Assembly: GCA_903836945.1 (NCBI GenBank)
Contig: CAILSO010000019.1
Span: forward strand, 62,001 to 126,000
Direction: 5' to 3'
DNA: 64,000 bases
Origin: an uncultured Actinomycetes bacterium
GTDB lineage: Bacteria; Actinomycetota; Actinomycetes; Nanopelagicales; Nanopelagicaceae
Shown here: piece after piece, positions 37,111-46,230 of the stretch
How the letters are laid out: the number at the start of each line of letters is the position of its first letter
How positions within the stretch are numbered: position 1 is the first letter of the stretch
Notes under the pieces: generated by a model
The model's input: the letters and a program-made list of their open reading frames with translations, nothing else
What the model was told of the DNA's origin: nothing
Databases searched by the model: none
Position numbers and translations under genes: made by a program

Positions 37111-38280
37111 ATGAACAAGAATACAAAGCGCATTCTTGCCGTTGTAGGTGCATCAGCTCTAACAATCGGAGCTCTTGTTTCTACATCAGCGCAAGCTGCA
37201 GTAACTTCAGTATCACTAGTATTTCAAGGACCACTTTCAGGTTCTGATGCACTAGCAGGCCAAGATGAACTTCTTGGAACACTGACAGCACTTCAGATGT
37301 ACAACGATTCAAAGCCTGCCGTAAAGGTAACTTTGGTCAAGGCTGACGATCAAGGAGATCCATCAGTTGCTGGTCCAGTTTCTCAAGGTATCGCAACAAA
37401 TAAGAGCGTTGTAGGTATCATCGGATCTGCTTACTCAGGTGCAACAATTGCATCATTCCCTGCATACAAGGCAGCCGGAATCCCAATGGTTTCACAATCA
37501 GCAACACGTGCAACCCTTACAGATCCAAAGGCATCTGACAACGGCTTCCCAATCTTCCACCGTGTTGTTCCACCAGATTCAGTTCAAGGTCCTGCGCTAG
37601 TTCGCTGGGCAACTGAAGGTGTTTCATCACCAAAGGTCTACGTACTTGATGACCTACAAACCTACTCAACAGGTCTTGTTGGATTCATGGCGCCACAACT
37701 TGCTAAGCAAGGTATCACTGGCGTTGTCTATAGCCACCAACCAAAGGGAACAACTGATTACACATCAGAAGTTTCAAAGATCAAGGCTTCAGGAGCTAAC
37801 GTAGTTATCTACGCTGGTTACTATGCAGAAGCAGGTCCTTTAGCTAAGGCACTTAAGGATGGCGGTTATAAGGGCGTATTTGCATCAGGCGACGGAACAG
37901 TTAACGCTGGTTTCGTAACTGGCGCTGGCGCTGCTGCTGCAGAAGGCGCACGCCTAACAGCTCCAGACTTCCCATTCTCAGGTGTTGCAAATGCTGCTCA
38001 AAAAGCTGCATATACAAAGGCAACCGGGGAACCAATTTCTAAGGCTGACTCACACACATATGTTGTTTCATCATTCGATGCAACAAATGTATTCCTAACC
38101 TGTATCAAGGCTGGAAAGTTGACTCGTCCTGCAATTCAAAACTGCATTAACTCAGGAACCTTTGACAGCATGTCAGGCGTAAAGTTGAAGTTTGGACGTT
38201 ACGGCGATGTTGTTGGTGGCGCACCAATCGGTGGCTTCAAGGTAGTTGGCGGAGTAATCACATACGTAGCAGCTAAGTAA
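37111..38280 (+). CDS. livJ: LivJ-type branched-chain amino-acid binding protein
   Basis: 389 residues. A signal peptide (MNKNTKRILAVVGASALTIGALVSTSAQAA) precedes a type I periplasmic-binding fold (SLVFQGPLSGSDALAGQ, VGIIGSAYSGATIASFPAYKAAGIPMVS, KVYVLDDLQTYSTGLVGFM). It should capture Leu/Ile/Val or related substrates for LivHMGF encoded downstream. The signal peptide has no lipobox cysteine, which is unusual for a monoderm binding protein. Codon choice is narrower than in neighbours (frequent GCA, TCA, GTT), as in highly expressed genes. A strong ribosome site and leader hairpin precede it; a long hairpin follows. Confidence 0.95.
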   Translation: MNKNTKRILAVVGASALTIGALVSTSAQAAVTSVSLVFQGPLSGSDALAGQDELLGTLTALQMYNDSKPAVKVTLVKADDQGDPSVAGPVSQGIATNKSVVGIIGSAYSGATIASFPAYKAAGIPMVSQSATRATLTDPKASDNGFPIFHRVVPPDSVQGPALVRWATEGVSSPKVYVLDDLQTYSTGLVGFMAPQLAKQGITGVVYSHQPKGTTDYTSEVSKIKASGANVVIYAGYYAEAGPLAKALKDGGYKGVFASGDGTVNAGFVTGAGAAAAEGARLTAPDFPFSGVANAAQKAAYTKATGEPISKADSHTYVVSSFDATNVFLTCIKAGKLTRPAIQNCINSGTFDSMSGVKLKFGRYGDVVGGAPIGGFKVVGGVITYVAAK

Positions 38281-38328
38281 TCCTTAGTTTGAAACGAATG
38301 CGTTAATTCGCTTAGTCAGTTAGTCGAT

Positions 38329-38368
38329 TTCTGGGGCTATTTCACTGTAATGTGAGGTAGTCCCAGAA
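38329..38368 (+). promoter_or_regulatory. 17-bp hairpin between livJ and livH
   Basis: TTCTGGGGCTATTTCAC pairs along its whole length with GTGAGGTAGTCCCAGAA (three G-U pairs), loop TGTAAT. No T-run follows, so it is a poor intrinsic terminator. It may block 3' exonucleases and stabilise livJ mRNA, or attenuate readthrough into the membrane genes. A weaker stem CGAAT/ATTCG lies just upstream. Confidence 0.8.
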
Positions 38369-38416
38369 TCACTATGTATAAGGTCCCTCGATTGTTTAAA
38401 GTAAGAAAAGAGTCTG

Positions 38417-39370
38417 ATGAATTTCTCAGTTGTCACTAGCCAATTTTGGCCGCTACTTATTAACGGTTTAGCGGTAGGCCTTATTTACGTTTTGATCTCC
38501 CTTGGCTACACCATGGTTTATGGAGTGCTTCGCTTGATTAACTTCGCGAACTCCGAAATCTTTATGGTTGGCACCTTCGCAACAGTTATCGTAACGCGTG
38601 ATGTTTTTCATTACACAAGCGCCCACGACGCTCTCCACGGATGGAAACTGATTGCATCCCTACTTTTACTTTTGATCGCTTCAATGCTCTTTTCGGGAGT
38701 CACCGCGGTGCTTGTGGAATTAGTTGCTTACCGCCGACTTCGCTCAAAGGGTACTAACCGATTGGCGAGCCTTATTTCAGCAATCGGAACTTCGATCATG
38801 ATTTCAGAGGGCGTGCGTATACTCACTAAGTCAGCTCCGGTTCCGACCCCACGTTTACTCTCAAAATTCAATTTATTCACGATCGGCTCTGTCGCGATTC
38901 GCATCGATACCTTCATGGTGATCATCGCTGCCGCGCTAATTTTCTTCCTAGTTGATCGTTTTGTAACCAAGACTCTTCTTGGAAAAGCTATCCGCGCAGT
39001 ATCGATGAGTGAAGAGACTTCCAAGTTGATGGGAATCAACCTCAACCGCGTAATCTCAGCAACCTTCCTGATCGGTGGACTTGTTACTGGCGCGGCAGCA
39101 TTTCTTTACATGCAGGTTTATGAAAATACTGTTTTTAACATAGGGTTCAACCTTGGGCTTGCCGCTTTCACAGCGGCAGTTTTAGGTGGAATTGGAAATA
39201 TCCGTGGCGCTTTTTACGGCGGATTAACCCTGGGCCTCTTTGAGCAATTCGCCTCAGCAGTAATTGGAGGTCAATGGAAGGCCGTAACCGTTTTCACAGT
39301 TTTAGTTTTGGTACTTCTCTTCCGTCCAAATGGATTATTTGGCGAAGCTATCCAGCAGAGTAGGGTCTAA
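38417..39370 (+). CDS. livH: LivH-type branched-chain amino-acid ABC permease
   Basis: 317 residues, about eight membrane segments. INGLAVGLIYVLISLGYTMVYGVLRLINFANSEIFMVG is the classic LivH N-terminus. The cytoplasmic coupling region TLLGKAIRAVSMSEETSKLMGINLNRVI contacts the ATPases. The gene follows livJ after a 136-base gap with a stable hairpin and has AAAAGAG as ribosome site. livM starts 5 bases after its stop. Confidence 0.96.
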   Translation: MNFSVVTSQFWPLLINGLAVGLIYVLISLGYTMVYGVLRLINFANSEIFMVGTFATVIVTRDVFHYTSAHDALHGWKLIASLLLLLIASMLFSGVTAVLVELVAYRRLRSKGTNRLASLISAIGTSIMISEGVRILTKSAPVPTPRLLSKFNLFTIGSVAIRIDTFMVIIAAALIFFLVDRFVTKTLLGKAIRAVSMSEETSKLMGINLNRVISATFLIGGLVTGAAAFLYMQVYENTVFNIGFNLGLAAFTAAVLGGIGNIRGAFYGGLTLGLFEQFASAVIGGQWKAVTVFTVLVLVLLFRPNGLFGEAIQQSRV

Positions 39371-39374
39371 TTCC

Positions 39375-40430
39375 ATGGCTAATTTAAAGAACATTAACCT
39401 GCGTGATAAGGGTGCAAACCTTTGGGAAGGCTGGGATCGCCCAAAGCGCACCGCCTTCGTAGTAATTCTTATTGCTTTGGTGGGCTTGCTGCCTTACGGT
39501 GGGAATTTCTCATTCACAAGTATCTTAAATACGCCTAGTAGTTCTTACCAAGCAGTTCTTGTTTATCCAGTAGGTATGTTCGTTTTGATGGCTCTTGGAT
39601 TAAACGTCGTTGTTGGCAAGAGTGGACTTCTAGATTTAGGTTATGTGGCCTTCTTTGCAATCGGTGGCTACACAGCTGGTTTACTCTCAGAACATACCCA
39701 CCTAAATACCTGGGAAATCCTGCCAATCGGAATGGCAGCCGCCATGTTTGCTGGCGTTCTACTCGGTCTACCGACACTTCGTCTGCGCGGTGATTACCTA
39801 GCGATTGTGACTCTCGGCTTTGGAGAAATCGTTCGTATCGTTGCGCTAAATACCCAATCAATCGGTGCATCAACCGGTATTGCAAGTATTCGTACACCTC
39901 CTAAAACATTTGGTTTGCAATTCGACATCATGCACTCAAACTCATATTTCTGGGTTGTTCTTGCAATGATCTTGCTAGTTATCTGGATGATTCGCCGTTT
40001 TACAGTTCGTCGCCCAGGTCGTGCTTGGGAAGCGATCCGTCAAGATGAAGATGTCGCGATTCTTATGGGCGTTCCAATCTTGCGTTACAAGGTTTGGTCA
40101 TTCTGTATTGGCGCAGCAATTGGTGGGGCAGCAGGAGTCATCTTCGCCTCAAAGACCCAATATGTTGCACCAAATATGTTTACCTTTAACGTCTCGGTTC
40201 TTATTCTCTCTTGCGTAGTTTTCGGCGGAATGGGAAATATGTGGGGTGTAATTCTTGGCGGCGTAATTTTGGCTTACTTGCCAGAACGTATCCGTTTCAT
40301 TTCAAATGCCCGTCAATTGGTATTTGGAATCACCTTGGTTGTAATTATGAATTTGCGTCCAGATGGTCTCTTGCCGCGAAAGAAGCGCGAGAAACTTGGC
40401 GCCGCAAAGAAAGCAGGGGAAAATGTCTGA
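39375..40430 (+). CDS. livM: LivM-type branched-chain amino-acid ABC permease
   Basis: 351 residues from the ATG at 39375; the ORF-track start at 39330 would overlap livH by 41 bases and adds an unlikely N-terminus. It is a multi-pass permease with VVGKSGLLDLGYVAFFAIGGYTAGLL and the typical LPTLRLRGDYLAIVTLGFGEIVRI. The coupling segment is RPGRAWEAIRQDEDVAILMGVPILRYKV. It pairs with LivH. The last 8 bases overlap livG. Confidence 0.95.
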   Translation: MANLKNINLRDKGANLWEGWDRPKRTAFVVILIALVGLLPYGGNFSFTSILNTPSSSYQAVLVYPVGMFVLMALGLNVVVGKSGLLDLGYVAFFAIGGYTAGLLSEHTHLNTWEILPIGMAAAMFAGVLLGLPTLRLRGDYLAIVTLGFGEIVRIVALNTQSIGASTGIASIRTPPKTFGLQFDIMHSNSYFWVVLAMILLVIWMIRRFTVRRPGRAWEAIRQDEDVAILMGVPILRYKVWSFCIGAAIGGAAGVIFASKTQYVAPNMFTFNVSVLILSCVVFGGMGNMWGVILGGVILAYLPERIRFISNARQLVFGITLVVIMNLRPDGLLPRKKREKLGAAKKAGENV

Positions 40431-41199
40431 GCGCATTCTTGAACTCAAAGATGTCACTATGCAATTTGGCGGCGTTAAGGCCCTAGATGGCGTTAACTTT
40501 CATGTAAACAAGGGTGAAATTTGCGCGCTTATCGGCCCTAACGGCGCTGGAAAGACAACTGTCTTTAACGTTGTAACCGGCGTTTATAAGCCAACCTCTG
40601 GTGATATCACCTTTAAAGGCGAGAGCTTGCTAGGTCTAAAGCGGAACAAAATTACTTCAAAGGGCGTAGCTCGTACCTTCCAAAATGTTCGCCTCTTTGG
40701 TGATATGACCGCGCTTGAAAATGTAATGACTGCAACCGATGTTCATAAGAAGTCTGGTTTAATCGGCTCACTTTTCGGCACCCCTCGCGCTCGTCGCGAA
40801 GAGAAGGCTGGAAAGGCTCGCGCCCACGAACTTCTTGAATTCATGGGAATCGATCATCGCGCTGACCAACTTGGAAAGAATCTTCCATATGGTGATCAAC
40901 GTCGTTTGGAGATAGCGCGCGCGCTCGGAACCGAGCCACAGATCGTTCTACTAGATGAGCCAGCAGCTGGTTTCAACCCAGCAGAGAAGGTGGCACTTGC
41001 AGCGACAATCAAGAAGATTCGCGATGCGGGTTACACCGTTTTGCTTATCGAACACGACATGTCACTGATCATGGGAATCTCAGATCGAGTAGCCGTTCTT
41101 GACTTCGGCAAGAAGATTGCTGACGGAACTACAACTGAAGTACAGAATGATCCAAAGGTTATCGAAGCATATTTAGGAGCACCTGCTGATGCGTCTTGA
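40423..41199 (+). CDS. livG: LivG-type ABC transporter ATPase
   Basis: 258 residues from the ATG at 40423, preceded by AGGGGAAA; the ORF-track start is upstream inside livM. Walker A GPNGAGKTT, a Q-loop region (ARTFQNVRLFG), a modified signature (LPYGDQRRLEIARAL), Walker B IVLLDEPAAGFNP and the switch His in LLIEHDMSLIMG are all seen. It powers the Liv system as a heterodimer with LivF. It overlaps livF by 11 bases. Confidence 0.96.
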   Translation: MSERILELKDVTMQFGGVKALDGVNFHVNKGEICALIGPNGAGKTTVFNVVTGVYKPTSGDITFKGESLLGLKRNKITSKGVARTFQNVRLFGDMTALENVMTATDVHKKSGLIGSLFGTPRARREEKAGKARAHELLEFMGIDHRADQLGKNLPYGDQRRLEIARALGTEPQIVLLDEPAAGFNPAEKVALAATIKKIRDAGYTVLLIEHDMSLIMGISDRVAVLDFGKKIADGTTTEVQNDPKVIEAYLGAPADAS

Positions 41200-41923
41200 A
41201 GTTAAAGATCTCCGAGTTCAATACGGAAAAATTGAAGCTATTAAGGGAATCTCCTTTGTTGTTGAACAAGGTGAAATTGTTACCCTGATTGGCGCGAACG
41301 GCGCTGGCAAGACCACAACCTTGAAGACCATCTCAGGTTTACGCCCAGTTGCTTCAGGGCAGATCATTTACGATGGGCAAGATATCTCAAAGATGTCGGC
41401 TCACGAGCGAGTCAACCTTGGTATTTCTCAGGCACCAGAAGGCCGTGGAATCTTTCCAGGTATGACTGTTTTGGAAAACCTAGAGATCGGAAAGTACTCT
41501 CGCAAAGAACGCAAGAGCGAGATGCAAGAAGATCTAGATAAGGTCTACCAACTTTTCCCACGCCTTAAAGAGCGCACATCACAAGCTGGCGGAACTCTTT
41601 CTGGTGGCGAGCAACAAATGCTTGCAATTGGTCGCGCGCTTATGGCACGTCCTAAGGTCTTGTTGCTAGATGAGCCTTCAATGGGACTTGCACCAATGAT
41701 GATTGCAAATATTTTCAACATCATCACAACAATTAATAAGGAATTGGGAACAACCATTCTTTTAGTAGAACAAAATGCACAGCAGGCACTGCAACGCGCT
41801 AACCGTGCTTATGTTCTTGAAACCGGAAACGTTGTTAAGACTGCTAATGCGCAAGACCTGCTAAATGATCCTGCGGTTCGAGCAGCTTATCTAGGAACTG
41901 GTGCCGAAAAGGGCCACCACTAA
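41189..41923 (+). CDS. livF: LivF-type ABC transporter ATPase
   Basis: 244 residues, the second ATPase. Walker A GANGAGKTT, Q-loop region (GISQAPEGRGIFPGMTVLENL), signature LSGGEQQMLAIGRAL, Walker B VLLLDEPSMGLAP and the switch region LLVEQNAQQAL are complete. It ends the livJHMGF cluster. Its stop lies 16 bases from that of the convergent thioesterase, with no clear terminator hairpin between. Confidence 0.96.
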   Translation: MRLEVKDLRVQYGKIEAIKGISFVVEQGEIVTLIGANGAGKTTTLKTISGLRPVASGQIIYDGQDISKMSAHERVNLGISQAPEGRGIFPGMTVLENLEIGKYSRKERKSEMQEDLDKVYQLFPRLKERTSQAGGTLSGGEQQMLAIGRALMARPKVLLLDEPSMGLAPMMIANIFNIITTINKELGTTILLVEQNAQQALQRANRAYVLETGNVVKTANAQDLLNDPAVRAAYLGTGAEKGHH

Positions 41924-41939
41924 ACCAAGGCTCGTATAG

Positions 41940-42347
41940 CTAATTTCGCTCAGCGAGGATCATGCAGGTGATTCTTGCTGAGCAAGTTCGCTCACCTTTA
42001 TCGTTAGTAATTTCAATCTCGTAACAACAAAGCGTTTTACCTAATGTGACGGCTGTTGCAACCCCAGTTACGAAACCAGAAGTAGCAGATTTATGATGAG
42101 TGGCATTTATATCAACGCCGACAATTCTTCGATTTGGCCCAGCATGCAATTGTGTTCCAATAGAACCCAAACTCTCGGCTAAGACCACATTAGCGCCACC
42201 GTGTAGTAACCCAACTGGCTGGGTATTACCCTCGACAGGCATTCGACCAACCATGCGCGATGGCGAAGCTTCGAGAATCTCAATTCCCATCTTCTTATCT
42301 AACGCGCCACTGCCACGCTCTTTGACGATATTGAGGAAATCATCCAT
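41940..42347 (-). CDS. PaaI-type hotdog thioesterase
   Basis: 135 residues from the ATG at 42347. The ORF-track start at 42485 would run through the polA start region on the other strand, so the shorter form (MDDFLNIVKERGSGAL) is preferred; a TAGAAT box lies 7 bases upstream. The hotdog motif GLLHGGANVVLAESLGSIG carries the catalytic acidic residue after HGG, as in the 4HBT/PaaI group that hydrolyses acyl- or aryl-CoA. Substrate unknown. This gene is frequently found next to polA in Actinobacteria. Confidence 0.88.
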   Translation of the reverse strand: MDDFLNIVKERGSGALDKKMGIEILEASPSRMVGRMPVEGNTQPVGLLHGGANVVLAESLGSIGTQLHAGPNRRIVGVDINATHHKSATSGFVTGVATAVTLGKTLCCYEIEITNDKGERTCSARITCMILAERN

Positions 42348-42354
42348 GTTGGAG

Positions 42355-42371
42355 ATTCTAGCGAATAGACT
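42355..42371. promoter_or_regulatory. Divergent -10 boxes for the thioesterase (-) and polA (+)
   Basis: Minus-strand TAGAAT (42360 to 42355) lies 7 bases from the thioesterase ATG. Plus-strand TAGACT (42366-42371) lies 8 bases from the polA ATG at 42380. The start codons are only 32 bases apart, so the two polymerases would compete for the same DNA. Confidence 0.5.
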
Positions 42372-42379
42372 CAATATTG

Positions 42380-44986
42380 ATGAGCGTAAAAAAGAAACTT
42401 CTATTAATTGATGGCCATTCATTGGCCTATCGAGCCTATTACGCGCTCCCGGTGGAAAACTTTGCAACCGCTGCAGGTCAACCAACTAATGCGGTTTATG
42501 GATTTGCCTCGATGTTGATCAATTTGATCAGCTCCGAGAAGCCAACCCACGTTGCCACCGCCTTTGATGTATCGCGAAAAACTTTTCGTAGCGAGAAGTT
42601 TCCAGAATATAAGGCGAATCGAAGTGCAACGCCATCAGAATTTAAATCCCAAACTAGCCTGCTATTTGATTTAGTTGCTGCCTTTGGCATTCAAAGTTTT
42701 GCAATCGAGGGCTTTGAGGCCGATGACATCATCGCGACGCTAGCAAAGCGGGCACAGGCCGAAGGCTATGAAGTACTGATCTGCACCGGGGATCGAGATT
42801 CATTTCAGTTGGTAAATGAAATGACAACAGTGCTCTATCCAAAGCGCGGCGTTACCGATTTAGCCCGTATGACTCCAGAAGAAGTGCAAGATAAATATGG
42901 TCTTACCCCGGCTCAGTATCCCGATTTTGCCGCACTACGTGGTGACCCGAGTGATAACTTGCCATCGGTTCCTGGAGTTGGCGAGAAGACCGCCGCAAAG
43001 TGGATTCAAGAATATGGCTCGCTGGAAGAGTTGATTGTTAATGCCGATAATTTATCGGGTAAAGCCGGAGCCACATTTCGCGAATATATTCCCAAGGTAC
43101 TTCTAAATCATGAACTGACAATTTTAAGAAGTAATGTTGATATTGCGAAGTCCACATCAGATTTGGCTTGGGATGGAATTGATAATGATGCAACAAACCA
43201 ACTTCTAGATCGTTTGGAAATAAAGGCGCTAAAAGAGCGAGTAAAATCTATTGGCGGAAGTGTCAGCCAAGATAATGCCACCAAAGAGAGTGCTTCAAGC
43301 AATAACAAGCGGGCAACCAGATTAGTAAAGGAAATTAACTCTGACGATTTAGAGAAGTTACTTTCCGACCGCACAGATGCCATCGCGCTCGATTATTCAA
43401 TCGTTGATGGAAAGTTAGTTGAATATTGCGTAGCGCTTGATGCAACCACAAATTATTTAGTGAGAAGTGGCTCTTTTGGCGATTGGCTCAAGGATCCAAA
43501 ATTGCCAAAGTATTTGCATGGGGCCAAAGAATTTGCTCGAAACTATCCACTGGGTGGATTGGCTTTTGACACAGAACTTGCGGCCTATCTACTAAATCCA
43601 GGTGCCCGAAACCTTGAGCTTGCGGATTTAACCGAGCGCTTCCTGGGAATCGTTAACGCCGAACAAGCCGAAGATCTCTTCAATAGTTATAAGGGAGATC
43701 TGGCAAGTGCGATCTTTGCAATCACTGAGATCCTAATTAAGGAACTAGAGCAGAGAGATATGCTCAAATTGATGCAGGAGATAGAGATACCTTCCCTGCT
43801 TGAACTTGCAACGATGGAACGGGTTGGTATCGGGGTCGATAAGTCCAAATTGACTGATCTCCACCTCTTTTTTCAAAGCGAGGTAGATCGCGAAACCAAA
43901 GGAGCGCATAAAGAAGCCGGAAAAGAATTCAATGTTGGTTCGCCAAAGCAATTGCAAGGAATTTTATTTGATGATTTAGATCTACCAAGAACCAAGAAGA
44001 TAAAGACTGGATTTACCACAGATGCTGAAAGTTTGGAATGGCTATTTTCAAAGACTAAGCATCCCATCTTAAAACATCTGCTTCGCATTCGTGAGGCTGG
44101 AAAATTGATGACAACGGTTCAAGGATTACTGGATTCCATTGCGAAAGATGGACGGATCCATACAATTTTTCAACAAACAGTTACATCAACCGGGCGGTTG
44201 TCATCTACTAATCCTAATCTTCAGAATATTCCAGTCCGAACCGATGAAGGTCGCAAAATTCGTGACTGTTTTGTTTCACAAGATCCCTTCGTCACCCTGC
44301 TTACGGCAGATTACAGTCAAATTGAAATGCGAATCATGGCCCACCTCTCGGGTGATGCGAACTTAATCGAAGCATTCCAATTAGGGGAGGACTTGCATTC
44401 AACCGTTGCCTCTTTGGTTTTTGGGGTGAAAGCTGATCAAGTAGATCCGGAGATGCGCCGGCAAATAAAGGCCATGTCTTACGGCCTGGCATATGGGTTA
44501 TCTGCCTATGGTTTGGCGCAACAATTAGATCTATCGCCGACTGAGGCTGCGATCTTGATGGATAAATACTTTGAGCGCTTTGGCGGAATTCAAAAGTATC
44601 TTAAGAGCGTGGTTGTTGAAGCAGCAAAGAAGGGTTACACCGAAACCATTCTTGGTAGAAGGCGCTACCTTCCTGATTTAACAGATGAGAATCGGGCCCG
44701 ACGCGAAATCGCCGAGCGCGCCGCTCTCAATGCACCAATCCAAGGATCGGCGGCAGACATTATTAAATTGGCGATGTTAAATGCCGCGCGAGCAATCGAT
44801 GTAGCAGGATTAAAATCTCGCCTACTTTTGCAAGTTCACGATGAATTGATTTTCGAGGTTGCAAGTGGTGAAGAAAAAGAATTGACCGAGTTAGTAAGAA
44901 GAGAGATGGGGTCGGCATATAAATTGTCCGTACCTCTAGATGTAAATATTGGTATTGGAAAAAGCTGGGATCTTGCCGCCCACTAA
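42380..44986 (+). CDS. polA: PolA, DNA polymerase I
   Basis: 868 residues from the ATG at 42380; the ORF track starts one codon earlier at TTG. The N-terminal 5' nuclease is intact (LLLIDGHSLAYRAYYA, GFEADDIIATLA, GDRDSFQLV, RGDPSDNLPSVPGVGEKTA). The 3'-5' exonuclease region is degenerate: the DxE motif is replaced by ALDYSI and the middle motif reads HGAKEFAR, so proofreading is probably absent, as in mycobacterial and Thermus enzymes. The polymerase motifs are complete: TADYSQIEMRIMAHLSGD, RRQIKAMSYGLAYG and LLQVHDELIFEV. It serves Okazaki fragment maturation and repair, working with the nearby uvr genes. Confidence 0.97.
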   Translation: MSVKKKLLLIDGHSLAYRAYYALPVENFATAAGQPTNAVYGFASMLINLISSEKPTHVATAFDVSRKTFRSEKFPEYKANRSATPSEFKSQTSLLFDLVAAFGIQSFAIEGFEADDIIATLAKRAQAEGYEVLICTGDRDSFQLVNEMTTVLYPKRGVTDLARMTPEEVQDKYGLTPAQYPDFAALRGDPSDNLPSVPGVGEKTAAKWIQEYGSLEELIVNADNLSGKAGATFREYIPKVLLNHELTILRSNVDIAKSTSDLAWDGIDNDATNQLLDRLEIKALKERVKSIGGSVSQDNATKESASSNNKRATRLVKEINSDDLEKLLSDRTDAIALDYSIVDGKLVEYCVALDATTNYLVRSGSFGDWLKDPKLPKYLHGAKEFARNYPLGGLAFDTELAAYLLNPGARNLELADLTERFLGIVNAEQAEDLFNSYKGDLASAIFAITEILIKELEQRDMLKLMQEIEIPSLLELATMERVGIGVDKSKLTDLHLFFQSEVDRETKGAHKEAGKEFNVGSPKQLQGILFDDLDLPRTKKIKTGFTTDAESLEWLFSKTKHPILKHLLRIREAGKLMTTVQGLLDSIAKDGRIHTIFQQTVTSTGRLSSTNPNLQNIPVRTDEGRKIRDCFVSQDPFVTLLTADYSQIEMRIMAHLSGDANLIEAFQLGEDLHSTVASLVFGVKADQVDPEMRRQIKAMSYGLAYGLSAYGLAQQLDLSPTEAAILMDKYFERFGGIQKYLKSVVVEAAKKGYTETILGRRRYLPDLTDENRARREIAERAALNAPIQGSAADIIKLAMLNAARAIDVAGLKSRLLLQVHDELIFEVASGEEKELTELVRREMGSAYKLSVPLDVNIGIGKSWDLAAH

Positions 44987-44997
44987 TATTGCAAAGT

Positions 44998-46224
44998 CTA
45001 TTTCTGCTTATCAAGGGAAGCTTGGATTGCATTTACATCCTCTTGATTCTTAGCCAATCGATCTGCCGCGGTTAATCGATTTGACCCAAAAGAGATGATT
45101 GTGAAACCTATAACGATGCAGGCTGAGAAGAGCGCGAAACCAAATCTTGGTGAATATGTTTGGCATATGTAGCCGCCCAAAGCAGAGCCGATTGCGGCGG
45201 CAGTACCTTCAAAGGTCCAAAGCCAACCAAGGGCGGAGGCAGCGCTTCCCTGAGGTCTAATTACTTCCACTAACTCCCAATAGAAAACCATTTGTGCGCC
45301 GACAACAATTCCAAGAGCACTACCTACACAGAAGAGTGACCAATTAGGATTTGTGTAAGCCAACGGTGCGGCAACCACAACCCAACAAATATAGGTTCTT
45401 TTAAAAGATTTCAAAGGTGATAATTTCTTTGAGATCAGGCCGGCAAGCAGACTGCCAAGAATATTTGCAGTAGCAAAGGCGCCAAAAAGCCAGCCAGCGC
45501 GATGGGGAACGTGCTTCAAAGTTGATATGGCAGGTATGGCGATTTCAAATACACCATTTCCTAGACCTATAAATATTCCTTCCAGAATCAGCAGCTGAAT
45601 GGCTGGCATTCTTAAGATGTGGATGGCATCTTTGATCTTTTCCTCAGGTTTCCACCGACTTGTAATTGGCAGTAGTGCCAAGGCAACTCCGCCAATCAAC
45701 ATTAAAGTGGCACAAAGATTCAAAGCCATTGCTGGATGTTTTGATAGGGCTAGCGCCGTAACTACGACTGGTCCAATTACCGCGGCACTGCTCATAATCG
45801 CCGTGTCCAGAGCGAAGGCACTTCGCTGATGTTCTGCCGGCGCAATTAACTTCCAGAGTGGCCGCACCGACAGATTAATAGGTGGTGAAAAGAGGCCAAA
45901 TGCAACGGAAAATACCGTGAGCAAAATTCGTCCGTGCACGTAATTGAAAATTAAGACACTCGCAGCAAATGAGGGTACGAGAACTCGAAGCGGGATGCGA
46001 AGTCCCAACTTATCGATTACCGAAGATCTAATTCCTGCGGTTAGCGATCCAGCCAAGGCATTTAAACCAACGGCCAATCCGGCCAACGAGATTGATTTGG
46101 TTTCATGAAAAATTTTGAAATAGATTCCAAGAGAAAGCATGCCGTAGGCAATTCGTGCTGGCAGGGAGCAGAAGATCAGTAAAAAGGCAGATGGCAACCG
46201 TAAAAGCTCGAAATATCTCCGCAC
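44998..46224 (-). CDS. MFS transporter
   Basis: 408 residues with about twelve hydrophobic segments in two halves and a polar central loop (LLPITSRWKPEEKIKDAIHIL). It starts at GTG (46224), with TAGAAT exactly 6 bases upstream. The fold and length fit the Major Facilitator Superfamily, but no substrate motif is recognised; it could be an exporter of a small molecule. Its stop is 11 bases from polA's on the other strand. Not part of any visible operon. Confidence 0.85.
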   Translation of the reverse strand: MRRYFELLRLPSAFLLIFCSLPARIAYGMLSLGIYFKIFHETKSISLAGLAVGLNALAGSLTAGIRSSVIDKLGLRIPLRVLVPSFAASVLIFNYVHGRILLTVFSVAFGLFSPPINLSVRPLWKLIAPAEHQRSAFALDTAIMSSAAVIGPVVVTALALSKHPAMALNLCATLMLIGGVALALLPITSRWKPEEKIKDAIHILRMPAIQLLILEGIFIGLGNGVFEIAIPAISTLKHVPHRAGWLFGAFATANILGSLLAGLISKKLSPLKSFKRTYICWVVVAAPLAYTNPNWSLFCVGSALGIVVGAQMVFYWELVEVIRPQGSAASALGWLWTFEGTAAAIGSALGGYICQTYSPRFGFALFSACIVIGFTIISFGSNRLTAADRLAKNQEDVNAIQASLDKQK

Positions 46225-46230
46225 ATTCTC

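Noticed and set aside
37111-38280. livJ as horizontally acquired because of distinct codon use
   Set aside because: The bias fits high expression, and the gene lies in a conserved livJHMGF cluster between pdtaR and polA, so transfer is not needed to explain it.
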